The notes beneath the pieces were generated by a model that saw only the letters and a list, made by a program, of their open reading frames with translations, was not told the origin of the DNA and made no database searches. Of a stretch of DNA of 32,451 nt, positions 8,468 to 16,260 are shown piece by piece. The position numbers and the translations under genes were made by a program. Within the stretch, counting starts at the first letter, position 1. Every line of letters begins with the position of its first letter. The DNA is from Candidatus Brocadiaceae bacterium. Lineage in GTDB: Bacteria; Planctomycetota; Brocadiia; SM23-32. Location: positions 1 to 32,451 of the forward strand of contig PUMZ01000310.1 in NCBI GenBank assembly GCA_003551565.1, written 5' to 3'.

Positions 8468-9775
8468 ATGAACTTGAGAAACGATACGCGTCCCAACATC
8501 CTGCTGGTGCTGACAGATCAGCAGCGCTTTGATACGATCCAGGCGCTGGGCAGTCATTTTGACGCTCAGACTCCGGCGATGGATTTCCTGGCCAACGAAG
8601 GCGTCGCTTTCGAGAACTGCTTCTGCCCGGCTCCCGTCTGCTCGCCCGCGCGCGCCAGCATATTGTCCGGCCTCTACCCTTCCCAGGCAGGGATGCCCGG
8701 CAATCTTTACGCCCCCTGTCCCCCAATGAATCCGACCCTCGCCACCCTGACGCATTCGTTCCGGGCCGCAGGATACGAAACCGCGTACCACGGCAAATGG
8801 CACCTCGGAGGAAAGATCGAACATTTCGGATTCGATGTCGCCGAAGAGATCTCGCACGATGAAAAAACCGCACAGTCGGCCGCCGCTTTTTGGGACGACA
8901 GGGACTGGGTCAGGACGAAACGTCCGCTCCTGCACATCGTTTCCTTCCTGAATCCCCACGATCATTATTTTTACGATGCGCACCGGAGCGACCCGGTTTA
9001 CCGCCGCCCCTGGGCGAACGCCCGGCGCGGAAGCGACGGCATGCCGCCCCTCGCCGCCGCAAAGCGCGTGGACTGGGACGAAGAGCGCTGGGGCGCCTAC
9101 GTGCGCTTCTACGAGGAACGGATCGAAAAGGCGGACGGACTCCTGGGCCGGCTGCTCGACGATTACCGCTGTGCCGGCTTCTTCCCCAATTCGTGGATTA
9201 TTTTCTCGGCGGATCACGGAGATATGGCGGGAGAACACGATATCCCTTTCAAAGGTCCGTTCATGTACGACGGCGTGACCCGCATACCGCTGATTATCGT
9301 CCCCCCCATCACCCGCATTACCGGCGATAGCACCCGCAGGGTTGCCGATCCGGGGATCCCCCCCGGTCGCCGGGAACAGCTTTCCAGCTCGATCGACCTC
9401 GCCCCGACCATGCTGGAGCTTGCCGGCATCGAACGGCCGGACTACCTGCCGGGGAACAGCCTCATGCCGGTGGTGCGCGACGCCACGGCGGAAGCCCCGC
9501 ACGAAGTGGTCTTTGCCGAATGGCACCGGCCCCCGATCCGCATGGCGCGCTCGCGGGAATGGAAATATGTCCGCTACCTGAGCGGTGAAGAGGAACTCTA
9601 CAATCTGGCCCGGGACCCCGGGGAGTTGCATAACCTGGCCGGCGATCCCGAAGCCGCCGGCGCAAAATCCAAAATGGCGGGTGCACTCGACCGCCATATC
9701 TCCTCCACGCGCGATCCGTTTGAACTGCTCGGGGAGCACGAATTCATCTGGGATCCCCCGGCCGAAGCCCTGTGA
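8468..9775 (+). CDS. type I sulfatase, formylglycine-dependent
   Basis: This 435-residue sulfatase has the maturation signature C-S-P-A-R at residues 58-62 (Cys58 would be converted to formylglycine). It also has the N-terminal metal-binding L-L-V-L-T-D-Q-Q-R, H-G-K-W-H-L-G-G near residue 119, and S-A-D-H-G-D-M-A-G-E-H-D for the second metal site. The C-terminus has the usual E-E-L-Y-N-L-A-R-D-P-G-E-L-H-N-L-A subdomain. It would hydrolyse sulfate esters, probably on glycans; the substrate cannot be read from sequence. No signal peptide is evident, so it may act in the cytoplasm. The start is uncertain: ATG at 8468 has GGAG only one base upstream, whereas TTG at 8474 has it at a 7-base spacing. 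An upstream ATG at 8414 lies at the predicted transcript start. No maturation enzyme gene is in view. Confidence 0.95.
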   Translation: MNLRNDTRPNILLVLTDQQRFDTIQALGSHFDAQTPAMDFLANEGVAFENCFCPAPVCSPARASILSGLYPSQAGMPGNLYAPCPPMNPTLATLTHSFRAAGYETAYHGKWHLGGKIEHFGFDVAEEISHDEKTAQSAAAFWDDRDWVRTKRPLLHIVSFLNPHDHYFYDAHRSDPVYRRPWANARRGSDGMPPLAAAKRVDWDEERWGAYVRFYEERIEKADGLLGRLLDDYRCAGFFPNSWIIFSADHGDMAGEHDIPFKGPFMYDGVTRIPLIIVPPITRITGDSTRRVADPGIPPGRREQLSSSIDLAPTMLELAGIERPDYLPGNSLMPVVRDATAEAPHEVVFAEWHRPPIRMARSREWKYVRYLSGEEELYNLARDPGELHNLAGDPEAAGAKSKMAGALDRHISSTRDPFELLGEHEFIWDPPAEAL

Positions 9776-9980
9776 TGAATCTCGCCTGACAAACACGTTC
9801 AACCGGACGACCGTTTTTTGCCCGGCCGGCCGGTGTGGATGGTGCTACTGTGCGGCCACTGCGCCGTCTATCCCGCATATTTCATAAACCAAAGGAAATA
9901 TTTAATATAAAGAATATAGCAACGGTATGATAAGCAGATTTCTTCAGGGTTTCAGGTTTTGCAGTGTGTCTCTGCGCCGG

Positions 9981-10055
9981 ACAAACGGCGTTTGACCTGC
10001 CTGTCGCCTCCGCGACGCAGACAGGTGCGCACGCACAGAGGCAGGCGGCGTTTGT
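9981..10055. repeat. nested inverted repeat (hairpin) at the left edge of the island
   Basis: Three nested pairs of arms share one centre: ACAAACG (9981) with CGTTTGT (10049), CCTGCCT (9996) with AGGCAGG (10039), and GTCGC (10003) with GCGAC (10012) around a four-base loop. The outer right arm overlaps the first bases of the direct repeat at 10047. It resembles a REP- or MITE-like palindromic unit; no transposase is present. Confidence 0.55.
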
Positions 10056-10188
10056 TTTTGCCACATCCGCACCACTGGAACGCGTGGAAAAGCGGGCTAT
10101 TGCCGGGCGGGGTCGTTGTCCGCGCCGTGGTGAATTTCTCCGGACTCGTCGATCAACGCCCGCCCGTGCTCGTATCCCGCGATCCGGC
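10047..10188. repeat. left copy of the 141/142-base direct repeat flanking the island
   Basis: It matches 17480-17620 in the same orientation with two substitutions and one single-base indel by hand alignment. Identity stops abruptly at 10188 (GATCCGGC shared, then AGGC here against CCTC at the right copy). The indel lies downstream of the stop codon contained in the repeat. Confidence 0.9.
10097..10188 (-). pseudogene. detached C-terminal fragment of the gene at 17529-18806
   Basis: On the minus strand this fragment encodes the last 29 full codons of the secreted protein at 17529-18806, ending in G-A-D-N-D-P-A-R-Q and the same TAG stop. Two residues differ from the intact copy (Tyr to His, Asp to Ala). 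It has no start and no upstream body: the sequence to its right is the island promoter. It is a relic of whatever event placed the island next to that gene. Confidence 0.85.
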
Positions 10189-10196
10189 AGGCAAAC

Positions 10197-10225
10197 TTGA
10201 CTACCCCCAAAGGCGGAAGTATAAT
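10197..10225 (+). promoter_or_regulatory. near-consensus sigma70 promoter of the O-acetylation operon
   Basis: TTGACT (10197-10202), a 17-base spacer and a perfect TATAAT (10220-10225) form the strongest promoter seen in the window. It begins nine bases after the left direct repeat ends, so it lies at the very edge of the island and predicts a 5' leader of about 250 bases. Confidence 0.7.
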
Positions 10226-10480
10226 CCTTTCAGCCGGTGGAACGTAAGCGGACAATGCTGGGAAGCAACCTGCCAGGGATAACCGGTCGAGTTATGCGAC
10301 AGATATTCGCCCGGGAGCGGGGCAATTCACCTGATCCCGGCCTCTTCAAAAACCATCTGTCGACACCTCCCATGTCAAAATTATCCGCTGTTTCTTACGT
10401 TGACAACCAACTAAGAAGTGAAGGGGTGAAGTCCAATGCACGCTGAACCGGTACATTTGCAGAAAGGGAGGACTAAAGAA

Positions 10481-13066
10481 ATGACCACAGCTTTCTTCCG
10501 TATCCTTTTTTTTCTTTTTCGTTTAGGAGAAAAGGCGACTTCTTTTGCCCGGTGCGGGAAGCGGCTCGGACTGTGCCTGTACAGGGAACTTTTCGTGCTT
10601 GCCGTCGTTCTATTGGTGGCTATGAGCGCGGTAGCAGCCGCTGATATTGACAGCGAGGCTTACTGGCAGCCGAAATGGGAAGAGATGGCGAGCCTCGGAC
10701 GGGGCTACGTAGTGTGGGAATCCAATCGAAGCGGAAGATGGCGACTGTATTATCGCGAGCTCGACGGCACAGGCAAACGCCAACTGACGCCTGATGAGCA
10801 GGACCGGGACCATTACGGCACTCATATTTCGCCCGACGGCACGCGGGTGGTTTACATCAGCTATCCGCGTACGAGGAACGCTTATAATCCACTGAGAAGC
10901 GGGGAAACCGCGCAATTGCGGATAGTAAACATCGACGGCAGCAATGACCGGGAGCTTGTCAGCAACGCGAGGGCTTATTTTGAAAATCGCGCGGCGGTAT
11001 GGATTAACAATCATGAACTTATATACATCGACGGCGAAGGTTATACCTGCCGACTTGACCTTGAAACCGGTGGCAGGGAGCGTCTGACGGTTTCAGCACA
11101 CAGAGAATACGGCTGGTTGATCGACCCCATGCTGGCGTGGGCAACAGACGGGCGGCCGCGTTTCTCACCGTATGACCCTCAAACCAAAACAATTACCGAA
11201 CAACGCAAGCATAGAGGATGCCAGCCCTATTTTACACAGGATGGGGTTTGGGGATTCTGGACAGAAGGGGCAGGCGGTCCAATCAAACGCATTCACCTTG
11301 CAAGCGGTGCGACATCGAACATCCTCAACAAAGACGACGTTCGTATGCCCGGGGAGCGCAACTACCTGTATTTCCCCATGGTCTCGCCGTGCCAGCGCTT
11401 ATTTACCGTAGGAGCATCGCCCAACCAGCACGACCACCACAACTCTGATTACGCGGTGTTTGCTTTTCGCATGGACCCTGATACGTTGGAGCTTACAGGC
11501 CAACCGGTTCGCTACACATTTGACGGCAACACGGACCGTTACCCCAATGCATTTCTCGCCTATGCTGAACTGGGCACGCATCGCGGCAAGGCCCCGCTGA
11601 CACTCACATTCCAACCTGAAGCGGAGGACCGATGGCGCTGGGAATTCGGGGACGGCTTCGATCACAAAGGACGGCAAGCAACTCACACCTACACGGAGCC
11701 GGGGACATATACGGTAACCGCTCGCCGCGGCGACGAAATCCTCATGGGGTCGGTCGTCGTTTTGGAAGCAGTACCGCCTCGTGTGCGGATGCCGGTTATA
11801 GCTCACAAACGCCAGGTGCTTGTCAACTTCAATGAGCCGGTTTCGATAGATGCAATGAATATAAGTATGGCTTCAGGGAATACTATCGAGTCCCTGCAAC
11901 TCAGCGAAGATCAAGAGCAATTAACAATTACGATGAGCAATTCCGTCGGGAAAGATACTCTGCGTTTGTCAGGCGTAACCGACCTCGCGCAACGGCCAAA
12001 CGCGATGCAACCGCAAGAGTTGGCTATAAAACCTTCGGTATGGCCGTCGGACACTGCGGGTCTTTTATTCGTATGGGAAACCGGTGACAGGGCGAACATG
12101 GTATCCAACCCCGAAACGGGAGAGCAGCGGGCTTTTCCGGTCAACGGGCGCGGGAAAGCCGCCTTGAACCATCATCGTGCGATGATTACGCGTGGGGGTG
12201 CTTTTGTGGCGGATGACTCATTCAACAGTTACCTGCTCGATGAAATAACGGCAGCAAACCAACTGACCATTGAGGCAACGGTAACCCCCGACCACTCCAA
12301 TCAGCGAGGGCCTGCCCGAATTGTTACGTTTTCAACCAATGCAAGCTCGCGCAATTTTACACTGGGCCAGGATGGGCGCAACCTTGTCATGCGTCTGCGA
12401 ACCCCGCAGACAGGCCGTAATGGCTTGAATCCGCAAGTTACACTGGGCAGACTGAAAATCAATGAGCCCAACCACGTTATTGTTTCCTACAAGCCGGGCA
12501 GAATGGTCTGTTACTTCAATGGTGAAAAAGTATTTGATGGAAGAGATGTGCAAGGCGGTTTCGAAAACTGGGAGCGTCATCATTTTCTGATGGGCGATGA
12601 ATACCAGGGAGACCGGACTTGGGAGGGTACGCTTGAAGGAGTCGCCATCTACAGCAGATTTATGGACAAAGAGGAAGCACACGCCAACGCCCGCCATTAC
12701 CTCGGGTTCGTCAGTGCTCGCAAAAGCGTACCACAGGTACAGGTGGAGGCAAAGCTGCTTGCCACGTCTCAATTCCCGACGCTTGCACAGATTGAACCAT
12801 ACAGGGAAGCGCTGGTGATTTATGAATATCAGGTCGTCAACAGCGTGGAGAACAAGTTAGTGGGTAATGACGACAGAATTCGGGTGGCACACTGGGCGTT
12901 GCTCAATGGCGGTCAGATGCCGGCAAGGCAACACGAGGTGGGTCAACGTTATCAGCTGATGCTCGAACCATTTGCAGCCAACACTCAGATTGAAGGGATG
13001 TACCAGTCCGACACATTGCCGGATGATTTTGATGTTGAGTTGTTTTACCATCCGCTAACCAGGTAG
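10481..13066 (+). CDS. secreted multidomain protein: beta-propeller (PD40), PKD, LamG-like
   Basis: The protein has 861 residues from ATG at 10481, preceded by GGGAGG at a 9-base spacing. A basic N-region of about 35 residues precedes a hydrophobic export segment ending near residue 54 (A-V-A-A-A). Residues about 75-345 look like TolB/PD40 beta-propeller blades (W-R-L-Y-Y-R-E-L-D-G-T-G-K-R-Q-L-T; H-I-S-P-D-G-T-R-V-V-Y-I-S). A PKD domain follows at about 365-420 (W-E-F-G-D-G and H-T-Y-T-E-P-G-T-Y-T-V). A beta-sandwich region leads to a LamG/concanavalin-like domain at about 585-745 (T-I-E-A-T-V-T-P, V-C-Y-F-N-G-E-K-V-F-D-G), then a unique C-terminal segment. No catalytic motif was recognised. 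As first gene of the acetylation operon, 12 bases before the MBOAT gene, it may bind or present the glycan acceptor; this is inference. Confidence 0.85.
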   Translation: MTTAFFRILFFLFRLGEKATSFARCGKRLGLCLYRELFVLAVVLLVAMSAVAAADIDSEAYWQPKWEEMASLGRGYVVWESNRSGRWRLYYRELDGTGKRQLTPDEQDRDHYGTHISPDGTRVVYISYPRTRNAYNPLRSGETAQLRIVNIDGSNDRELVSNARAYFENRAAVWINNHELIYIDGEGYTCRLDLETGGRERLTVSAHREYGWLIDPMLAWATDGRPRFSPYDPQTKTITEQRKHRGCQPYFTQDGVWGFWTEGAGGPIKRIHLASGATSNILNKDDVRMPGERNYLYFPMVSPCQRLFTVGASPNQHDHHNSDYAVFAFRMDPDTLELTGQPVRYTFDGNTDRYPNAFLAYAELGTHRGKAPLTLTFQPEAEDRWRWEFGDGFDHKGRQATHTYTEPGTYTVTARRGDEILMGSVVVLEAVPPRVRMPVIAHKRQVLVNFNEPVSIDAMNISMASGNTIESLQLSEDQEQLTITMSNSVGKDTLRLSGVTDLAQRPNAMQPQELAIKPSVWPSDTAGLLFVWETGDRANMVSNPETGEQRAFPVNGRGKAALNHHRAMITRGGAFVADDSFNSYLLDEITAANQLTIEATVTPDHSNQRGPARIVTFSTNASSRNFTLGQDGRNLVMRLRTPQTGRNGLNPQVTLGRLKINEPNHVIVSYKPGRMVCYFNGEKVFDGRDVQGGFENWERHHFLMGDEYQGDRTWEGTLEGVAIYSRFMDKEEAHANARHYLGFVSARKSVPQVQVEAKLLATSQFPTLAQIEPYREALVIYEYQVVNSVENKLVGNDDRIRVAHWALLNGGQMPARQHEVGQRYQLMLEPFAANTQIEGMYQSDTLPDDFDVELFYHPLTR

Positions 13067-13078
13067 CGAGATACTTCA

Positions 13079-14536
13079 TTGGTCTTCAGTTCACACGTTT
13101 TCATGTTCTACTTTCTCCCGCTGGCGCTGGGATTGTACTACCTGATGCCCGGGCGCGCCAGGCATCTGATACTGACGATGCTGAGCTATTTTTTTTACGG
13201 TTGGGCGAATCCGTTGTTTGTCGTTTTGATGATGACATCGACGGTGATTGATTATTTCTGCGGGCTGTTCATATCGAAGCAGTTCGGGAAATCCTGGTCA
13301 CAACCGGTCGAACTGGTCGATGCAAATGCTGCCAGGACCCGACGCCAACGCATAGCGGTCATTGTCTCGGTCTGTTCCAATCTGTCGCTGCTTGGTTTCT
13401 TCAAGTATTTCAATTTTGCCACTGAGAACTACGATGCGGTGGTGGAAGCGCTTGGATTAGCTGGATTACAACTCGATTTGGCATTCCGTATAACGCTGCC
13501 GCTTGGTATCAGTTTCTATACATTCCAGTCGATGAGTTACACGATAGATATCTATCGCGGGCATGCCAGGGCTATCCGCAACTTCATCGATTTCGCGTGT
13601 TACGTTTCGATGTTCCCGCAACTGGTGGCAGGTCCGATTATCCGTTTTTCGGAAGTGGCCGACCAGCTTCAATCGCGCCGCCATACCATCGAGAAGTTTT
13701 CGCGCGGCGCGGCATTCATCAGCATCGGGCTTGCCAAGAAGATATTGCTCGCCAATCCATGCGGGAAAATCGCAGACGTTGCGTTCGGGGCGGGCGCACT
13801 GGGTGTTTTTGACGCCTGGTACGGAGCTGTTGCGTATGCGTTTCAGATATATTTCGATTTCAGTGCGTATTCAGATATAGCAATCGGGCTGGGGCTGATG
13901 CTGGGATTTGTATTTCCGAAGAATTTCGATTCGCCCTATCTTGCGCAGTCGATAACTGAATTTTGGCGTCGATGGCATATGTCGCTGTCCAATTGGCTGC
14001 GTGATTATTTATACATCCCGCTCGGCGGCAACCAAAAGGGAACAACGCGAACCTACGCAAACTTGATGATTGTGATGTTGTTGGGCGGGCTGTGGCATGG
14101 GGCGGCCTGGACATTCATAATATGGGGCGGCATACACGGGACGATGTTGATGCTCGAACGCGCCATGGGCAAAAACCCGATTTACATAAATGCCCCGAAG
14201 TACCTGCGAATGGGGTTGACGTTCGCTATCGTTACGGTCAGCTGGGTGTTTTTCCGCGCTCCTGATCTGCGGAGCGCACTGCAGTATACCGCCAGCATGT
14301 TCGGATTGGGCCAAGCTGCCGACGGAGCAGGACTGATTGGCGGCCTGGTTTACAGGCCATACTATGTCGGTTCGTTCGTCATTGCAGCGGTTATTGTGTG
14401 GTCGTTTCCGCAAACCTGGGACTGGACGCGCAAGATTTCCTGGATAAAGGTGCCTGTGATTGCCGGCGCGTTGGTGCTGGCATTGTTGATGCTGACGGTT
14501 CAGTCTTTCAACCCGTTTATCTACTTTAAATTTTGA
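13079..14536 (+). CDS. MBOAT-family O-acyltransferase (AlgI-like)
   Basis: This 485-residue polytopic protein belongs to the membrane-bound O-acyltransferase family, close to alginate acetylation protein AlgI. It has the conserved block R-W-H-M-S-L-S-N-W-L-R-D-Y-L-Y-I-P-L-G-G (His at residue 300) and G-G-L-W-H-G-A-A-W with the presumed catalytic His at residue 340. It would move acetyl groups from a cytoplasmic donor across the membrane to periplasmic partners. The start is a TTG at 13079: the encoded V-F-S-S-H-V-F-x-F-Y-F-L-P matches the conserved AlgI N-terminus, and the next ATG would remove it. Ribosome-site support is weak. Its stop overlaps the next start (TGATG). No alginate synthase genes are present, so the glycan acceptor is unknown. 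Confidence 0.93.
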   Translation: MVFSSHVFMFYFLPLALGLYYLMPGRARHLILTMLSYFFYGWANPLFVVLMMTSTVIDYFCGLFISKQFGKSWSQPVELVDANAARTRRQRIAVIVSVCSNLSLLGFFKYFNFATENYDAVVEALGLAGLQLDLAFRITLPLGISFYTFQSMSYTIDIYRGHARAIRNFIDFACYVSMFPQLVAGPIIRFSEVADQLQSRRHTIEKFSRGAAFISIGLAKKILLANPCGKIADVAFGAGALGVFDAWYGAVAYAFQIYFDFSAYSDIAIGLGLMLGFVFPKNFDSPYLAQSITEFWRRWHMSLSNWLRDYLYIPLGGNQKGTTRTYANLMIVMLLGGLWHGAAWTFIIWGGIHGTMLMLERAMGKNPIYINAPKYLRMGLTFAIVTVSWVFFRAPDLRSALQYTASMFGLGQAADGAGLIGGLVYRPYYVGSFVIAAVIVWSFPQTWDWTRKISWIKVPVIAGALVLALLMLTVQSFNPFIYFKF

Positions 14537-16260
14537 TGAGTAATATGTCGCAGGACAACAAGAAACTCAGCCGCGAAGAAGTCGCCAAAACAGAGGTCGG
14601 GCATACGGAAATCACCCGACGCTGTGCATTGCTGCTTGCTGTGTTTTTCCTCACTGTCGTCTCTATCATACCGATGCTGCAGATTTGGAACGATGTTCGT
14701 AACTATCGCTCCGGAGTAAGGGAAGACCTTTTGCCCCAACCTGCGGAGATTGCGCGGGGCGCTGGTTTGTTTGCAGATGCTTATTCTCGCGCGGAAGGCA
14801 GTTTCTTACACAGGATTTTTCCCGCAAATGCCGCACTGCTTGCCGAGATCAACCGTTTCGAGGACGCCATCACCGATGAGTCCGTCATTACCGATGCACT
14901 GCTGCCACCCGTTCAGGCTGTGCTGACGAAGAGGCTGGGCGCTGGTAATGAACAAGCTTACACCGGCCGCGATGGATGGTTGTTTTACCGCGCCGACATC
15001 GAATACGTCACCGGCCCCGGTTTTTTGGATGAACGCCAACTTCATCGCCGTGCCGCTCAGGGCAGCGAATGGAAAGACCCGCCTCAGCCGGACCCGCGCA
15101 AGGCAATCCTCAACTTCCATAAACAGCTCGCCGAGCAAGGCATCACACTCATCGTTATGCCTACGCCCGTCAAGCCGGTTATTCATCCTGAAATGTTCAC
15201 CGCCCGCTACAATGGTGCAAGGTCGCCCGTTCATAATTCGTCTTATCAACAGTTCATCGACGACCTCGCCGCTGAGGGTGTCCTTATTTTCGACCCATCT
15301 GAACTGCTTGCCGAGCAGCGAATAAAAAATGGGGTGCCTGTTTACCTCGAAACAGATACACACTGGCGCCCGGAAGCTGCCGCGACCGTAGCGAAGTCCC
15401 TCGCTGAATTCATCGAAAAATACAACCTGCCGGCGTCCTCCGGAAAATCGCCATTCCAACGCCTCCCCGTCGAGGTCAGCAACATCGGCGATATCGCAGG
15501 AATGCTGCGCCTGCCCGAGGCGCACACGGTATTCACGAAGGAAAACGTCGTCGTGGAACAGATACTAACCTCCGGGAACGAACTGCTGAGGCCCATTCGT
15601 TCAGCCGAAGTGCTGCTGCTTGGAGACAGTTTTGCGAACATCTACTCGCATCAGGCGATGGGGTGGGGACAATCGGCAGGATTTGCCGAGCAACTCAGCT
15701 ATGCCCTCCGCCTGCCGGTCGATAGCATCGTTCGCAATGACAACGCTTCCTACGCAACGCGGCAACTGCTCAGTAATGAGCTGGCACGCGGCAGAAACCG
15801 CCTTGAAAACAAACAGGTCGTCGTCTATCAATTCGCAACGCGGGAATTGGCATTCGGCGACTGGAAACTGCTCGACATGGTACTCGGCGAACCTCAGCCA
15901 TCACAATTCATAATGCCGGAACCCGGCACGTCGATAATCGTGACCGGCACGATTCAGGAGCTATCGACCGTCCCCCAACCCCGTGCAACCCCGTACAGTG
16001 ACCATGTGATGTCGCTGCATATCACCGACCTCGAAACTGAAGAAGACGATATTGAGGGAGCGGAAGCACTGGTTTACGTGATGAGTATGATTGACAACGA
16101 GCATACTCCGGCTGCACAATACCGTGCGGGTGACAGGATAACATTCAAACTCAGATCGTGGTATGATGTTGCAGACGACTACGACGCCGTCAAGCGCAGC
16201 GAACTCGATGACCCGATGCTTCGCCTGGAAGACCCCTGCTGGGGAGAGGAGATTCAATGA
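14536..16260 (+). CDS. AlgX/AlgJ-like SGNH O-acetyltransferase, membrane-anchored (first copy)
   Basis: The protein has 574 residues, with ATG at 14536 overlapping the MBOAT stop by one base. One N-terminal membrane segment (about residues 33-55) precedes an extracytoplasmic SGNH-hydrolase-like domain of the AlgJ/AlgX type. It has D-T-H-W (Asp274, His276) and L-L-G-D-S-F-A (nucleophile Ser365); G-R-D-G-W-L-F-Y near residue 145 is also typical. It would take acetyl from the MBOAT partner and place it on a glycan. Residues about 455-574 form an extra beta-rich C-terminal domain not present in the second copy, possibly glycan-binding like the AlgX carbohydrate module. Its stop overlaps the next gene by four bases (ATGA). 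Confidence 0.9.
   Translation: MSNMSQDNKKLSREEVAKTEVGHTEITRRCALLLAVFFLTVVSIIPMLQIWNDVRNYRSGVREDLLPQPAEIARGAGLFADAYSRAEGSFLHRIFPANAALLAEINRFEDAITDESVITDALLPPVQAVLTKRLGAGNEQAYTGRDGWLFYRADIEYVTGPGFLDERQLHRRAAQGSEWKDPPQPDPRKAILNFHKQLAEQGITLIVMPTPVKPVIHPEMFTARYNGARSPVHNSSYQQFIDDLAAEGVLIFDPSELLAEQRIKNGVPVYLETDTHWRPEAAATVAKSLAEFIEKYNLPASSGKSPFQRLPVEVSNIGDIAGMLRLPEAHTVFTKENVVVEQILTSGNELLRPIRSAEVLLLGDSFANIYSHQAMGWGQSAGFAEQLSYALRLPVDSIVRNDNASYATRQLLSNELARGRNRLENKQVVVYQFATRELAFGDWKLLDMVLGEPQPSQFIMPEPGTSIIVTGTIQELSTVPQPRATPYSDHVMSLHITDLETEEDDIEGAEALVYVMSMIDNEHTPAAQYRAGDRITFKLRSWYDVADDYDAVKRSELDDPMLRLEDPCWGEEIQ

Larger units (their letters stand above)
9776..10480. other. long intergenic region with repeats and the island promoter
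   Basis: The 705 bases hold, in order: a GC palindrome, four CCGG half-sites at 9822-9833; an AT-rich block at about 9881-9930; a nested inverted repeat at 9981-10055; a 142-base copy of the 3' end of the gene at 17529-18806 (10047-10188); a near-consensus promoter (10197-10225); and an untranslated leader of about 250 bases. The leader includes CCGGGA (10311) paired with TCCCGG (10335). A GTG-started frame at 10237-10446 has no ribosome site or recognisable content, and I do not call it a gene. Confidence 0.7.

Noticed and set aside
8447-9802. Long open minus-strand frame opposite the sulfatase
   Set aside because: It mirrors the sulfatase codons in GC-rich DNA; the plus frame carries all sulfatase motifs.
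9803-9816. Possible intrinsic terminator after the sulfatase (CGG-ACGA-CCG then six T)
   Set aside because: The stem is only three base pairs, too weak to call.
10237-10446. 69-codon frame in the island leader
   Set aside because: GTG start without a ribosome site and no recognisable motif; more likely leader sequence.
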